A program made the translations under genes and the position numbers. Below, piece after piece: positions 1-11,600 of a DNA stretch of 64,000 bases. The stretch's first letter is position 1. The number at the start of each line of letters is the position of its first letter. The DNA is from Siphonodentalium dalli (taxonomy: Eukaryota > Mollusca > Scaphopoda > Gadilida > Siphonodentaliidae). The notes under the pieces were generated by a model that was given only the letters and a program-made list of their open reading frames with translations, searched no databases and was not told the origin of the DNA. The stretch lies in contig CP136068.1 of the NCBI GenBank assembly GCA_032622095.1, positions 62,706,025 to 62,770,024 on the forward strand, written 5' to 3'.

Positions 1-1487
1 CTCCTTGTCCACTCTTATATGGGTTCCTGCCTGTCCCCTCTTATATGAGTTCCCCTTGTCCACTCTTATATGAGTTGCTCCCTGTCCATTCTTTTATGAG
101 TTTATCCCTGTCCACTCAAATATGAGTTCCTCCCTGACCACTCTTATATGTGTTCCTGCCTGTCCACTCTTATATGAGTTTCTCCATGTCCACTCTTATG
201 AGTTCCTCCCTGTCCACTCTTATATGAGTTTCTCCATGTCCACTCTTATATGAGTTCCTCCCTGACCACTTTTATATGAGTTCCTGCCTGTCCACTCTTA
301 TATGAGTTCCCCCTGTCTACTCTTATGAGTTCCTCCCTGTCCACTCTTATATGAGTTCCCCCTGTCCACTCTTATATGAGTTCCCCCATGTCCACTCTTA
401 TATGAGTTCCTCCATGTCCACCCTTATATGAGTTACTCCCTGTCCAATCTTATATGAGTTGCTGCCTGCCACTCTTATATGAGTTCATCCATGTCCACTC
501 TTATATGAGTTCCTCTCTTTCCACTCTTATATGAGTTGCTGCCTGCCACTAGTATATGAGTTCATCCATGTCCACTCTTATATGAGTTGCTGTCTGTCCA
601 CTCTTATATGAGTTCGCCCTGTCCACTCTTTAAATATATGAGTTGGACCTGTATACTCTTATATGAGTTCCTCCCTGTCAACTCTTATATGAGTTGCTGA
701 CTGTCCACTCTTATATGAGTTGCTGCATGTCCACTCTAATATGAATTCATCCTTGTCCACTCTTATATGAGTTCCTCCCTGTCCACTCTTATATGACATC
801 CTGCCTATCCACTCTTATATGAATTCCTCTTTCTCGACTCTTATATGAGTTCATCCCTGTCCACTCTTATATGAGTTCCTCACAGTGCACTCTTATATGA
901 GTTCCTCATTGTCCACTCTTATATGAGTCCATCATTGTCCACTCTTATATGAGTTGCTGCCTGTCCACTCGTATATGAGTTCCCCCCTGCCCACTCTTGT
1001 GAGTTCCCCATTGTCCACTCGTATATGAGTTGCTGCCTGTCCACTATTATATGAGTTCCAGTCTGTCCACTCTTATATGAGTTCCTCATTTTCCACTCTT
1101 ATATGAGTTCCTCATTTTCCACTCTTATATGAGTTCCTCCCAGTCCACTCTTATATGAGTTGCTGCCTGTCCACTATTATATGAGCCCCAGCCTGTCCAC
1201 TCTTGTGTGAATTCCTGCATGTCAACTCTTATATGAGTTCTTCCCTGTCCACTCTTATATGAGTTGCTCCCTGTCCACTCTTATATGAGTTCCTCCCTGT
1301 CCACTCTTATATGAGTTCCTGCCTGTCCACTCTTATATGGGTTGCTGCCTGTCCACTCTTATATAAGTTCCTCCCTGTCCACTCTTATATTAGTTCCTCC
1401 CTGCCCACTCTTATATTAGTTCCTCCCTGTCCACTCATATATTAGTGTCTCCCTGTCCTCTCTTATATGAGATCCTCCCTGTCCACT

Positions 1488-1521
1488 CTTATATATATAT
1501 CTTTATTTCCTCCGATTCAGT
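1488..1521 (+). repeat. AT-rich interruption of the array
   Basis: A unit that begins normally (CCACTCTTATATAT) runs into a short alternating TA tract and then CTTTATTTCCTCCGATTCAG before the array resumes with TTCCTCCCTG. The roughly 25 bases in the middle do not fit any other unit variant in the window. It may be a degenerate unit with a dinucleotide expansion or a small filler insertion. I see it only once. Confidence 0.7.
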
Positions 1522-4078
1522 TCCTCCCTGTCCACTCTTATGAGTTGCTGACTGTCCACTCTTATATGAGTTCCTCCTTGTCCACTCTTATATGATTTGC
1601 TGCCTGCCACTATTATATGAGTTCATCCATGTCCACTCTTATATGAGTTTCTGTCTGTACACTCTTATATGACTTCCTCCCTGTCCATTCTTATATGAGT
1701 TGCTGAGTGTCCACTCTTATATCAGTTCCTGCCTGTCCAATCTTATATGAGTTGCTGCCTGCCACTATTATATGAGTTCATCCACGTCCACTCTTATATG
1801 AGATGCTGTCTGTCCACTCTTATATGAGTTCCTCCCTGTCCACTCTTATATGAGTTGGACCTGTATACTCTTATATGAGTTCCTCCCTGTCCACTCTTAT
1901 ATGAATTCCTGCATGTCCACTCTTATATGAGTTCTTCCCTGTCCACTCTTATATGAGTTCCTCCCTGTCAACTCTTATGAGTTCCTCCCTGTACACTGTT
2001 ATATGAGTTCCTGCCTGTCCACTATTATATGAGTTGCTGCCTGTCCACTCTTATATGAGTTCCTCCCTGTCCACTCTTATATGAGTTCCTCCTTGTCCAC
2101 TCTTATATTAGTTCCTCCCTGTCCACTCTTATATTAGTTCCTCCATGTACACTCATATATTAATTCCACCCTGTCCTCTCTTATATGAGTTCCTCCCTGT
2201 CCACTCTTATATGAGTTGCTGCCTGTCCACTCGTATATGAGTTTCAGCCTGTCCACTCTTATGAGTTCCTCCATGTCCACTCTTATGAGTTCCTCCCTGT
2301 CCACTCTTATATGAGTTCCTGCCTGTCCACTCTTATAAGTTCCAGCCTGTCCACTCTTATGAGTTCCAGCCTGTCCACTCTTATATGAGTTCCTCCCTGT
2401 CCACTCTTATATTAGTTCCTCCCTGTCCACTCTTATATTAGTTCATCCCTGTCCACTCTTATATTAGTTCCTCCCTGTCCACTCTTATATTAGTTCCTCC
2501 CTGTCCACTCTTATACTAGTTCCTCCATGTACACTCATATATTAGTTCCTCCCTGTCCCCTCTTATGAGTTCCTCCCTGTCCACTATTATATGAGTTGCT
2601 GCCTGTCCACTCGTATATGAGTTCCAGCCTGTCCACTCGTATATGAGTTCCAGCCTGTCCACTCTTGTATGAGCTCCTGCCTGTCCACTCTTATGAGTTC
2701 CTCCATGTCCACTCTTATGAGTTCCTCCCTGTCCACTCTTATGAGTTCCTCCCTGTCCACTCTTATATTAGTTCCTCCCTGTCCACTCTTATATTAGTTC
2801 CTCCCTGTCCACTCTTATATTAGTTCCTCCCAGTCCACTCTTATATTAGTTCCTCCATGTACACTCATATATTAGTTCCTCCCTGTCCTCTCTTATGAGT
2901 TCTTCCCTGTCCACTATTATATGAGTTGCTGCCTGTCCACTCGTATATGAGTTTCAGCCTGTCCACTCGTATATGAGTTCCAGCCTGTCCACTCTTATAT
3001 GTGTTCCTGCCTGTCCACTCTTATATGAGTTCCTGCCTGTCCACTCTTATGAGTTCCTCCATGTCCACTCTTATGAGTACCTCCCTGTCCACTCTTATGG
3101 GTTCCTCCCTGTCCACTCTTATATGAGTTCCTGCCTGTCCACTCGTATATGAGTTCCAGCCTGTCCACTCTTATATGAGTTCCTGCCTGTCCACTCTTAT
3201 ATGAGTTCATCCCTGTCCACTTTATATGAGTTCCTCCCTGTCCACTCTTATACGAGTTCCTGCCTGTCCACTCTTATATGAGTTCCCCCTTGTCCACTCT
3301 TATATGAGTTGCTCCCTGTCCATTCTTTTATGAGTTTCTCCCTGTCCACTCAAATACGAGTTCCTCCCTGACCACTATTATATGTGTTCCTGCCTGTCCA
3401 CTCTTATATGAGTTCCTCCCAGTCCACTCTTATGAGTTCCTCCCTGTCCACTCTTATATGAGTTTCTCCATGTCCACTCTTATATGAGTTCCTCCCTGAC
3501 CACTCTTATATGAGTTCCTGCCTGTCCACTCTTATATGAGTTCCCCCTGTCTACTCTTATGAGTTCCTCCCTGTCCACTCTTATATGAGTTCCCCCTGTC
3601 CACTCTTATATGAGTTCCTCCATGTCCACCCTTATATGAGTTCCTCCCTGTCCAATTTTATATGAGTTGCTGCCTGCCACTCTTATATGAGTTCATCCAT
3701 GTCCACTCTTATATGAGTTCCTGCCTGTCCACCATTATATGAGTCCCAGCCTGTCCACTTTTATATGAGTTCCTGCATGTCCACTCTTATATGAGTTCTT
3801 CCCTGTCCACTCTTATATGAGTTCCTCCCTGTCCACTCTTATATGAGTAGCTGCCTGTCCACTCTTATATGAGTTGCTGCCTGTCCACCCTTATATGAGT
3901 TGCTGCCTGTCCACTCTTATGAGTTGCTGCCTGTCCACTCTTATATAAGTTCATCCCTGTCCACTCTTATATTAGTTCCTCCATGCCCACTCTTATATGA
4001 GTTCCTCCCTGTCCTCTCTTATATGAGTTCCTCCCTGTCCATTCTTATAGGAGTTGCTGCCTGTCCACTCTTATGTAT

Positions 4079-4198
4079 GAGTTGCTGCCTGTCCACTCTT
4101 ATGAGTTGCTGCCTGTCCACTCTTATGAGTTGCTGCCTGTCCACTCTTATGAGTTGCTGCCTGTCCACTCTTATGAGTTGCTGCCTGTCCACTCTTAT
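4079..4198 (+). repeat. Homogeneous run of five 24-bp units
   Basis: Five consecutive identical 24-bp units (GAGTTGCTGCCTG + TCCACTCTTAT) start at 4,079, 4,103, 4,127, 4,151 and 4,175, followed by a sixth with GCTGACTG. Elsewhere 24-bp units are scattered among 26-bp ones. Since 24 is divisible by three, this run keeps frame on both strands and yields an artificial 8-residue protein repeat (LMSCCLST on the top strand, QQLIRVDR on the bottom). The local uniformity indicates a recent slippage expansion. I do not regard it as coding, because the open frames end as soon as 26-bp units resume. Confidence 0.9.
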
Positions 4199-6307
4199 GA
4201 GTTGCTGACTGTCCACTCTTATATCAGTTCCTGCCTGTCCACTCTTATATGAGTTCATCCATGTCCACTCTTATATGAGTTGCTGTCTGTACACTCTTAT
4301 ATGAGTTCCTCCCTGTCAACTCTTATGAGTTGCTGACTGTCCACTCTTATATCAGTTCCTGCCTGTCCACTCTTATATGAGTTCCTCCCTGTCCACTCTT
4401 ATATGAGTTGCTGCCTGCCACTATTATATGAGTTCATCCATGTCCACTCTTATATGAGATGCTGTCTGTCCACTCTTATATGAGTTCCTCCCTGTCCACT
4501 CTTATATGAGTTGGACCTGTATACTATTATATGAGTTCCTCCCTGTCCACTCTTATATGAGTTGCTGACTGTCCACTCTTATATGAGTTCCTGCATGTCC
4601 ACTCTTATATGAATTCACCCTTGTCCACTCTTATATGAGTTCCTCCCTGTCAACTCTTATATGAGTTCCTGCCTGTCCACTCTTATGTGAATTCCTCCTT
4701 GTCCACTCTTATATGAGTTCCTCCCTGTCCACTCTTATATGAGTTCCCTCATTGTCCACTCTTATATGAGTTGCTGCCTGTCCACTATTATAAGAGTTCC
4801 AGTCTGTCCACTCTTATATGAGTTCCTCATTTTCCACTCTTATATGAGTTCCTCCCATTCCACTCTTATATGAGTTGATGCCTGTCCACTATTATATGAG
4901 TCCCAGCCTGTCCACTCTTATATGAATTCCTGCATGTCCACTCTTATATGAGTTCTTCCCTGTCCACTCTTATATGAGTTCCTCCCTGTCAACTCTTATG
5001 AGTTCCTCCCTGTACACTGCTATATGAGTTCCTGCCTGTCCACTCTTATATGAGTTCCGGCCTGTCCACTCTTATATGAGTTCCTGCCTGTCCACTCTTA
5101 TATGGGTTCCTCCCAGTCCACTCTTATATGAGTTCCTCCCTGTCCACTCTTATATGAGTTACTCCCTGTCCACTCTTATATGAGTTCCTCCCTGTCCACT
5201 CTTATATGAGTTCCTCCCTGTCCACTCTTATATGAGTTCCTCCCTGTCCACTCTTATGAGTTCCTCCCTGTCCACTCTTATATGAGTTCCTCCCTGTCCA
5301 CTCTTATGAGTTCCTGCGTGTGCACTCTTATATGAGTTCCTGCGTGTCCACTCTTATATGAGTTGCTCCCTGTCCACTCCTATATGAGTTGCTCCCTGTC
5401 CACTCTTTTATGAGTTGCTCCCTGTCCACTCTTTTATGAGTTGCTCCCTGTCCACTCTTTTATGAGTTGCTCCCTGTCCACCTTATATGAGTTGCTGACT
5501 GTCCACTCTTATATGAGTTCCTGCCTGTCCACTCTTATATGAGTTCCTCCCTGTCCACTAGTATATGAGTTGCTGCCTGCCACTAGTATATGAGTTCATC
5601 CATGTCCACTCTTATATGAGTTGCTGTCTGTCCACTCTTAAATGAGTTCCTCCCTGTCCACTCTTATATGAGTTGCTGCATGTCCACTCTTATATGAATT
5701 CATCCTTGTCCACACTTATATTAGTTCCTCCCTATCCACTCTTATATGAGTTCTCACAGTCCATTCTTATATGAGTTCCTCATTGTCCACTCTTATATGA
5801 GTCCCTCATTGTCCACTCTTATATGAGTTGCTGCCTGTCCACTCGTATATGAGTTCCTCCCTGTCCACTCTTGTGAGTTCCTCATTGTCCACTCGTATAT
5901 GAGTTGCTGCCTGTCCACTATTATATGAGTTCCAGTCTGTCCACTCTTATATGAGTTCCTCATTTTCCACTCTTATATGAGTTCCTCATTTTCCACTCTT
6001 ATATGAGTTCATCCCAGTCCACTCTTATATGAGTTCCTACCTGTCCACCATTATATGAGTCCCACCCTGTCCACTTTTATATGAGTTCCTGCATGTCCAC
6101 TCTTATATGAGTTCTTCCCTGTCCACTCTTATATGAGTTCCTCCCTCTCCACTCTTATATGAGTAGCTGCCTGTCCACTCTTATATGAGTTGCTGCCTGT
6201 CCACACTTATATGAGTAGCTGCCTGTCCACTCTTATATGAGTTGCTGCCTGTCCACTCTTATATGAGTTGCTGCCTGTCCACTCTTATGCGTTGCTGCCT
6301 GTCCATG

Positions 6308-6680
6308 CCAGGGAGGAACTCATATAAGATGGACAGGGAGAAACTCATATTAGAGTGGACATGGAGGAACTCATATTAGAGTGGACAGCGAGCAACTCAT
6401 ATAAGAGTGGACAGGGAGGAACTCATATAAGAGTGGACAGGGAGGAACTCATATAAGAGTGGACAGGGAGGAACTCATACAAGAGTGGACAGGCTGGGAC
6501 TCATACAATAGTGGACAGGCTGGGACTCATACAATAGTGGACTGGGAGGAACTCATACAAGAGTGGGCTGGGAGGAACTCATACAAGAGTGGAAAATGAG
6601 GAACTCATACAAGAGTGGAAAATAAGGAACTCATACTAGAGTGGACAGACTGGAACTCATATAATAGTGGACAGGCAGCA
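6308..6680 (-). repeat. Inverted segment of the 26-bp array (~373 bp)
   Basis: From just after CTGTCCATGCCA the units read as reverse complement (GGAGGAACTCATATAAGAG) for about 14 units and return to forward orientation at GGCAGCA|TATGAGTTGCTG. Read on the bottom strand the block gives a variant order CCAGTC, CCTTATT, CCTCATT, CCTCCCAG, CCTCCCAG, CCCAGCC, CCCAGCC, then CCTCCCT units, which is very like the forward cassette found at about 1,030-1,200 and many other places. So it is an inverted copy of a known cassette, with its own changes (TTGTATGAG in several units). The right edge creates GGCAGCA and TGCTGCC arms 7 bp apart. Confidence 0.95.
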
Positions 6681-7858
6681 TATGAGTTGCTGCCTGCCAC
6701 TATTATATGAGTTCATCCATGTCCACTCTTATATGAGTTCCTCCCTGTGCACTCTTATATGAGTTGGACCTGTATACTCTTATGAGTTCCTCCCTGTCCA
6801 CTCTTATATGAGTTGCTGACTGTTCACTCTTATATGAGTTGCTGCATGTCCACTCTTATATGAATTCATCGTTGTCCACTCTTATATGAGTTCCTCCCTA
6901 TCCACTCTTATATGAGTTGCTGACTGTCCACTCTTATATGAATTCCTCCTTGTCCACTCTTATATGAGTTCCTCCTTGTCCACTCTTATATGAGTTCCTC
7001 CTTGTCCACTCTTATATGAGTCCCTCATTGTCCACTCTTATATGAGTTGCTGCCTGTCCACTATTATATGAGTTCCAGTCTGTCCACTCTTATATGAGTT
7101 CCTCATTTTCCACTCTTATATGAGTTCCTCCCAGTCCACTCTTATATGAGTTGTTGCCTGTCCACTATTATATGAGTCCCAGCCTGTCCACTCTTATATG
7201 AATTCCTGCATGTCCACTCTTATATGAGTTCTTCCCTGTCCACTGTTATATGAGTTCCTCCCTGTCCACTCTTATTTGAGATCCTCCCTGTCGACTCTTA
7301 TATGAGTTCCAGCCTGTCCACTCTTATATGAGTTCCTCGCTGTCCACTCTTATATGAGTTCCTCCCTGTCCACTCTTATGAGTTCCTCCCTGTCCACTCT
7401 AATATGAGTTCCTCCCTGTCCACTCTTATATGAGTTCCTCCCTGTCTACTCTTATATGAGTTCCTCCCTTTCCACTCTTATATGAGTTCCTCCCTGTCCA
7501 CTCTTATTTGAGATCCTCCCTGTCCACTCTTATATGAGTTCCAGCCTGTCCACTCTTATATGAGTTCCTGCCTGTCCACTCTTATATGAGTTCCTCCCTG
7601 TCCACTCTTATATGAGTTCCTACCTGTCCACTCTTATATGAGTTCCTCCCTGTCCACTCTTATATGAGTTCCTCCCTGTCCACTCTTATATGAGTTCCTC
7701 CCTGTCCACTCTTATATGAGTTCCTCCCTGTCCACTCTTATGAGTTCCTCCCTGTCCACTCTTATATGAGTTCCTCCCTGTCCATCCTATATGAGTTCCT
7801 CCATGTCCACTCTAATATGAGTTCCTGCATGTCCACTCTTATATGAGTTCCTCCCTGT
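6681..7858 (+). repeat. 26-bp array, forward section between two inversions
   Basis: Forward units carrying the cassette CCTCATTG, GCTGCCTG, CCAGTCTG, CCTCATTTT, CCTCCCAG, GTTGCCTG, CCCAGCC, GAATTCCTGCATG, CTTCCCTG at about 7,020-7,245, followed by a long run of CCTCCCTG units from about 7,360 to 7,790. TTATTTGAGATCC units occur at about 7,273 and 7,507. No other content is seen. Confidence 0.93.
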
Positions 7859-7937
7859 CATATAAGAGTGGACAGGGAGGAACTCATATAAGAGTGGACA
7901 GGGAGGAACTCATATAAGAGTGGACAGGGAGGAACTC
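7859..7937 (-). repeat. Inverted three-unit segment with foldback stem
   Basis: Three units in reverse orientation, about 78 bp, inserted in forward array. At the left edge CCTCCCTGTC faces GACAGGGAGG across 11 bases. At the right edge bases 7,914-7,937 are the exact reverse complement of 7,950-7,973, a 24-bp perfect stem with a 12-base loop (TTATTCTTATAT). The segment looks like a product of template switching or foldback synthesis within the array rather than insertion of foreign DNA. Confidence 0.95.
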
Positions 7938-8689
7938 TTATTCTTATATGAGTTCCTCCCTGTCCACTCTTATGAGTTCCTCCCTGTCCACTCTAATATG
8001 AGTTCCTCCCTGTCCATCTTATATGAGTTCCTCCATGTCCACTCTAATATGAGTTCCTGCATGTCCACTCTTATATGAGTTCCTCCCTGTCCACTCGTAT
8101 ATGAGTTCCTCCCTGTTCACTCTTATATGAGTTCCTGCCTGTCCACTCTTATATGAGTTCCTCTCTGTCCACTCTTATATGAATTCATCCTTGTCCACTC
8201 TTATATGAGTTCCTCCCTGTCCACTCTTATATGAGTTCCTGCCTGTCCACTCTTATATGAATTCCTCCTGTCCACTCTTATATGAGTTCATCCCTGTCCA
8301 CTCTTATATGAGTTCCTCACAGTCCACTCTTATATGAGTTCCTCAATGTCCACTCTTATATGAGTCCCTCATTGTCCACTCTTATATGAGTTGCTCCCTG
8401 TCCACTCTTTTATGTGTTGCTCCCTGTCCACTCTTATATGAGTTGCTGACTGTCCACTCTTATATGAGTTGTTGCATGTCCACTCTTATATGAATTCATC
8501 CTTGTCCACTCTTATATTAGTTCCTCCCTGTCCACTCTTATATGAGTTCCTCACAGTTCACTCTTATATGAGTTCCTCATTGTCCACTCTTATATGAGTA
8601 CCTCATTGTCCACTCTTATATGAGTTCCTCCCAGTCCACTCTTATATGAGTTGTTGCCTGTCCACTATTATATGAGTCCCAGCCTGTCC
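7938..8689 (+). repeat. 26-bp array, forward transition section
   Basis: Forward units linking the inverted segment to the higher-order core. The stretch from about 7,970 (TCTAATATGAG, then CATCTTATATG lacking CACT, then CTCTAATATG, CCTGCATG) repeats 7,750-7,830 immediately before the inversion, so the inverted triplet sits between two near-copies of the same variant string. It also carries EcoRI-like GAATTC variants. Confidence 0.88.
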
Positions 8690-11600
8690 ACTCTTATATG
8701 AATTCCTGCATGTCCACTCTTATATGAGTTGTTCCCAGTCCACTCTTATATGAGTTCCTCCCTGTCCACTCTTATTTGAGATCCTCCCTGTCCACTCTTA
8801 TATGAGTTCCAGCCTGTCCACTCTTATATGAGTTCCTCCCTGTCCACTCTTATATGAGTTCCTCCCAGTCCACTCTTATGAGTTCCTCCCTGTCCACTCT
8901 AATATGTGTTGCTGACTGTCCACTCTTATATGAGTTCCTGCCTGTCCACTCTTATATGAGTTCCCCCCTGTCCACTAGTATATGAGTTGTTGCCTGCCAC
9001 TAGTATATGAGTTCATCCATGTCCACTCTTATATGAGTTCTTCATTGTCCACTCTTATATGAGTCCCTCATTGTCCACTCTTATATGAGTTGCTGCCTGT
9101 CCACTATTATATGAGTTCCAGTCTGTCCACTCTTATATGAGTTCCTCATTTTCCACTCTTATATGAGTTCCTCCCAGTCCACTCTTATATGAGTTGTTGC
9201 CTGTCCACTATTATATGAGTCCCAGCCTGTCCAATCTTATATGAATTCATGCATGTCCACTCTTATATGAGTTCTTCCCTGTCCACTGTTATATGAGTTC
9301 CCCCCTGTCCACTCTTATTTGAGAACCTCCCTGTCCACTCTTATATGAGTTCCAGCCTGTCCACTCTTATATGAGTTCCTCCCTGTCCACTCTTATATGA
9401 GTTCCTCCCTGTCCACTCTTATGAGTTCCTCCATGTCCACTCTAATATGAGTTCCTCCCTGACCACTCTTATATGAGTTCCTCCCTGTCCACTCTTATAT
9501 GAGTTCCTCCCTTTCCACTCTTATATGAGTTCCTCCCTGTCCACTCTTATTTGAGATCCTCCCTGTCCACTCTTATATGAGTTCCAGCCTGTCCACTCTT
9601 ATATGAGTTCCTGCCTGTCCACTCTTATATGAGTTCCTCCCTGTCCACTCTTATATGAGTTCCTACCTGTCCACTCTTATATGAGTTCCTCCCTGTCCAC
9701 TCTTATATGAGTTCCTCCCTGTCCACTCTTATATGAGTTCCTCCCTGTCCACTCTTATATGAGTTCCTCCCTGTCCACTCTTATGAGTTCCTCCCTGTCC
9801 ACTCTAATATGAGTTCCTCCCTGTCCATCTTATATGAGTTCCTCCATGTCCACTCTAGTATGAGTTCCTGCATGTCCACTCTTATATGAGTTCCTCCCTG
9901 TCCACTCGTATATGAGTTCCTCCCTGTTCACTCTTATATGAGTTCCTGCCTGTCCACTCTTATATGAGTTCCTCTCTGTCCAATCTTATGAGTTCCTCCC
10001 TGTCCACACTTATATGAGTTCCTGCCTGTCCACTCTTATATGAGTTCCTTCCTGTCCACTCTTATATGATTTGCTCCCTGTCCACTCTTATATGAGTTGC
10101 TCCCTGTCCAATCTTTTATGAGTTGCTCCCTGTCCACTCTTTTATGAGTTGCTCCCTGTCCAATCTTTTATGAGTTGCTCCCTGTCCACTCTTTTATGAG
10201 TCGCTCCCTGTCCACTCTTTTATGAGTCGCTCCCTGTCCACTCTTTTATGAGTTGCTCCCTGTCCACTCTTTTATGAGTTGCTCCCTGTCCACTCTAATA
10301 AGAGTTGCTCCCTGTCCACGCTAATATGAGTTGCTCCCTGTCCACTCTTATATGTGTTCCTGCCTGTCCACTCTTATACGAGTTCCTCCCAGTCCACTCT
10401 TATATGAGTTCCTCCCAGTCCACTCTTATATGAGTTCCTCCCTATCCACTCTTATATGAGTTTCTCCATGTCCACTCTTATATGAGTTCCTCCCTGTCCA
10501 CTCTTATATGAGTTCCTGCCTGTCCACTCTTATATGAGTTCCTCCCTGTCCACTCTTATATGAGTTGCTGACTGTCCACTCTTATATGAGTTCCTCCCTG
10601 TCGACTCTTATATGAGTTCCTCCCTGTCCACTCGTATATGAGTTGCTGCCTGCTCGTATATGAGTTCATCCATGTCCACTCTTATATGAGTTCATCCATG
10701 TCCACTCTTATATGAGTTCCTGCCTGTCCACTCTTATGTGAGTTCCTCCCTGTCCACTCTTATATGAGTTCCTCCCTGTCCACTCTTATGTGAGTTCCTC
10801 CCTGTCCACTCTTATATGAATTCCTGCATGTCCACTCTTATATGAGTTCTTCCCAGTCCACTCTTATATGAGTTCCTCCCTGTCCACTCTTATTTGAGAT
10901 CCTCCCTGTCCACTCTTATATGAGTTCCAGCCTGTCCACTCTTATATGAGTTCCTCCCTGTCCACTCTTATATGAGTTCCTCCCAGTCCACTCTTATGAG
11001 TTCCTCCCTGTCCACTCTAATATGTGTTGCTGACTGTCCACTCTTATATGAGTTCCTGCCTGTCCACTCTTATATGAGTTCCCCCCTGTCCACTAGTATA
11101 TGAGTTGTTGCCTGCCACTAGTATATGAGTTCATCCATGTCCACTCTTATATGAGTTCTTCATTGTCCACTCTTATATGAGTCCCTCATTGTCCACTCTT
11201 ATATGAGTTGCTGCCTGTCCACTATTATATGAGTTCCAGTCTGGCCACTCTTATATGAGTTCCTCATTTTCCACTCTTATATGAGTTCCTCCCAGTCCAC
11301 TCTTATATGAGTTGTTGCCTGTCCACTATTATATGAGTCCCAGCCTGTCCAATCTTATATGAATTCATGCATGTCCACTCTTATATGAGTTCTTCCCTGT
11401 CCACTGTTATATGAGTTCCCCCCTGTCCACTCTTATTTGAGATCCTCCCTGTCCACTCTTATATGAGTTCCAGCCTGTCCACTCTTATATGAGTTCCTCC
11501 CTGTCCACTCTTATATGAGTTCCTCCCTGTCCACTCTTATGAGTTCCTCCATGTCCACTCTAATATGAGTTCCTCCCTGACCACTCTTATATGAGTTCCT

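Larger units (their letters stand above)
1..6307 (+). repeat. 26-bp array, divergent left section
   Basis: Forward-oriented units with more scattered substitutions and length variants than the core farther right. It contains many 24-bp units, several TTATATTAG units (1,380-1,440, 2,100-2,150, 2,400-2,550, 2,760-2,880), and CAAATATGAG variants. A set of rare variants (TCCATTCTTTTATGAG, then CACTCAAATA, then CCTGACCAC, then TTATATGTG) occurs at 86-150 and again from 3,320, a spacing of 3,234 bp, so at least one older multi-kilobase duplication is visible here. The same rare set returns only at about 47,762, at the other edge of the array. No gene or non-repeat segment over 40 bp is seen. Confidence 0.93.

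Noticed and set aside
2995-4258. Open frames with repeated RVDRQQLI or LSTLMSCC residues as a possible repetitive protein
   Set aside because: They depend on chance runs of 24-bp or mixed units, are open on both strands at once, and end when the 26-bp period shifts the frame.
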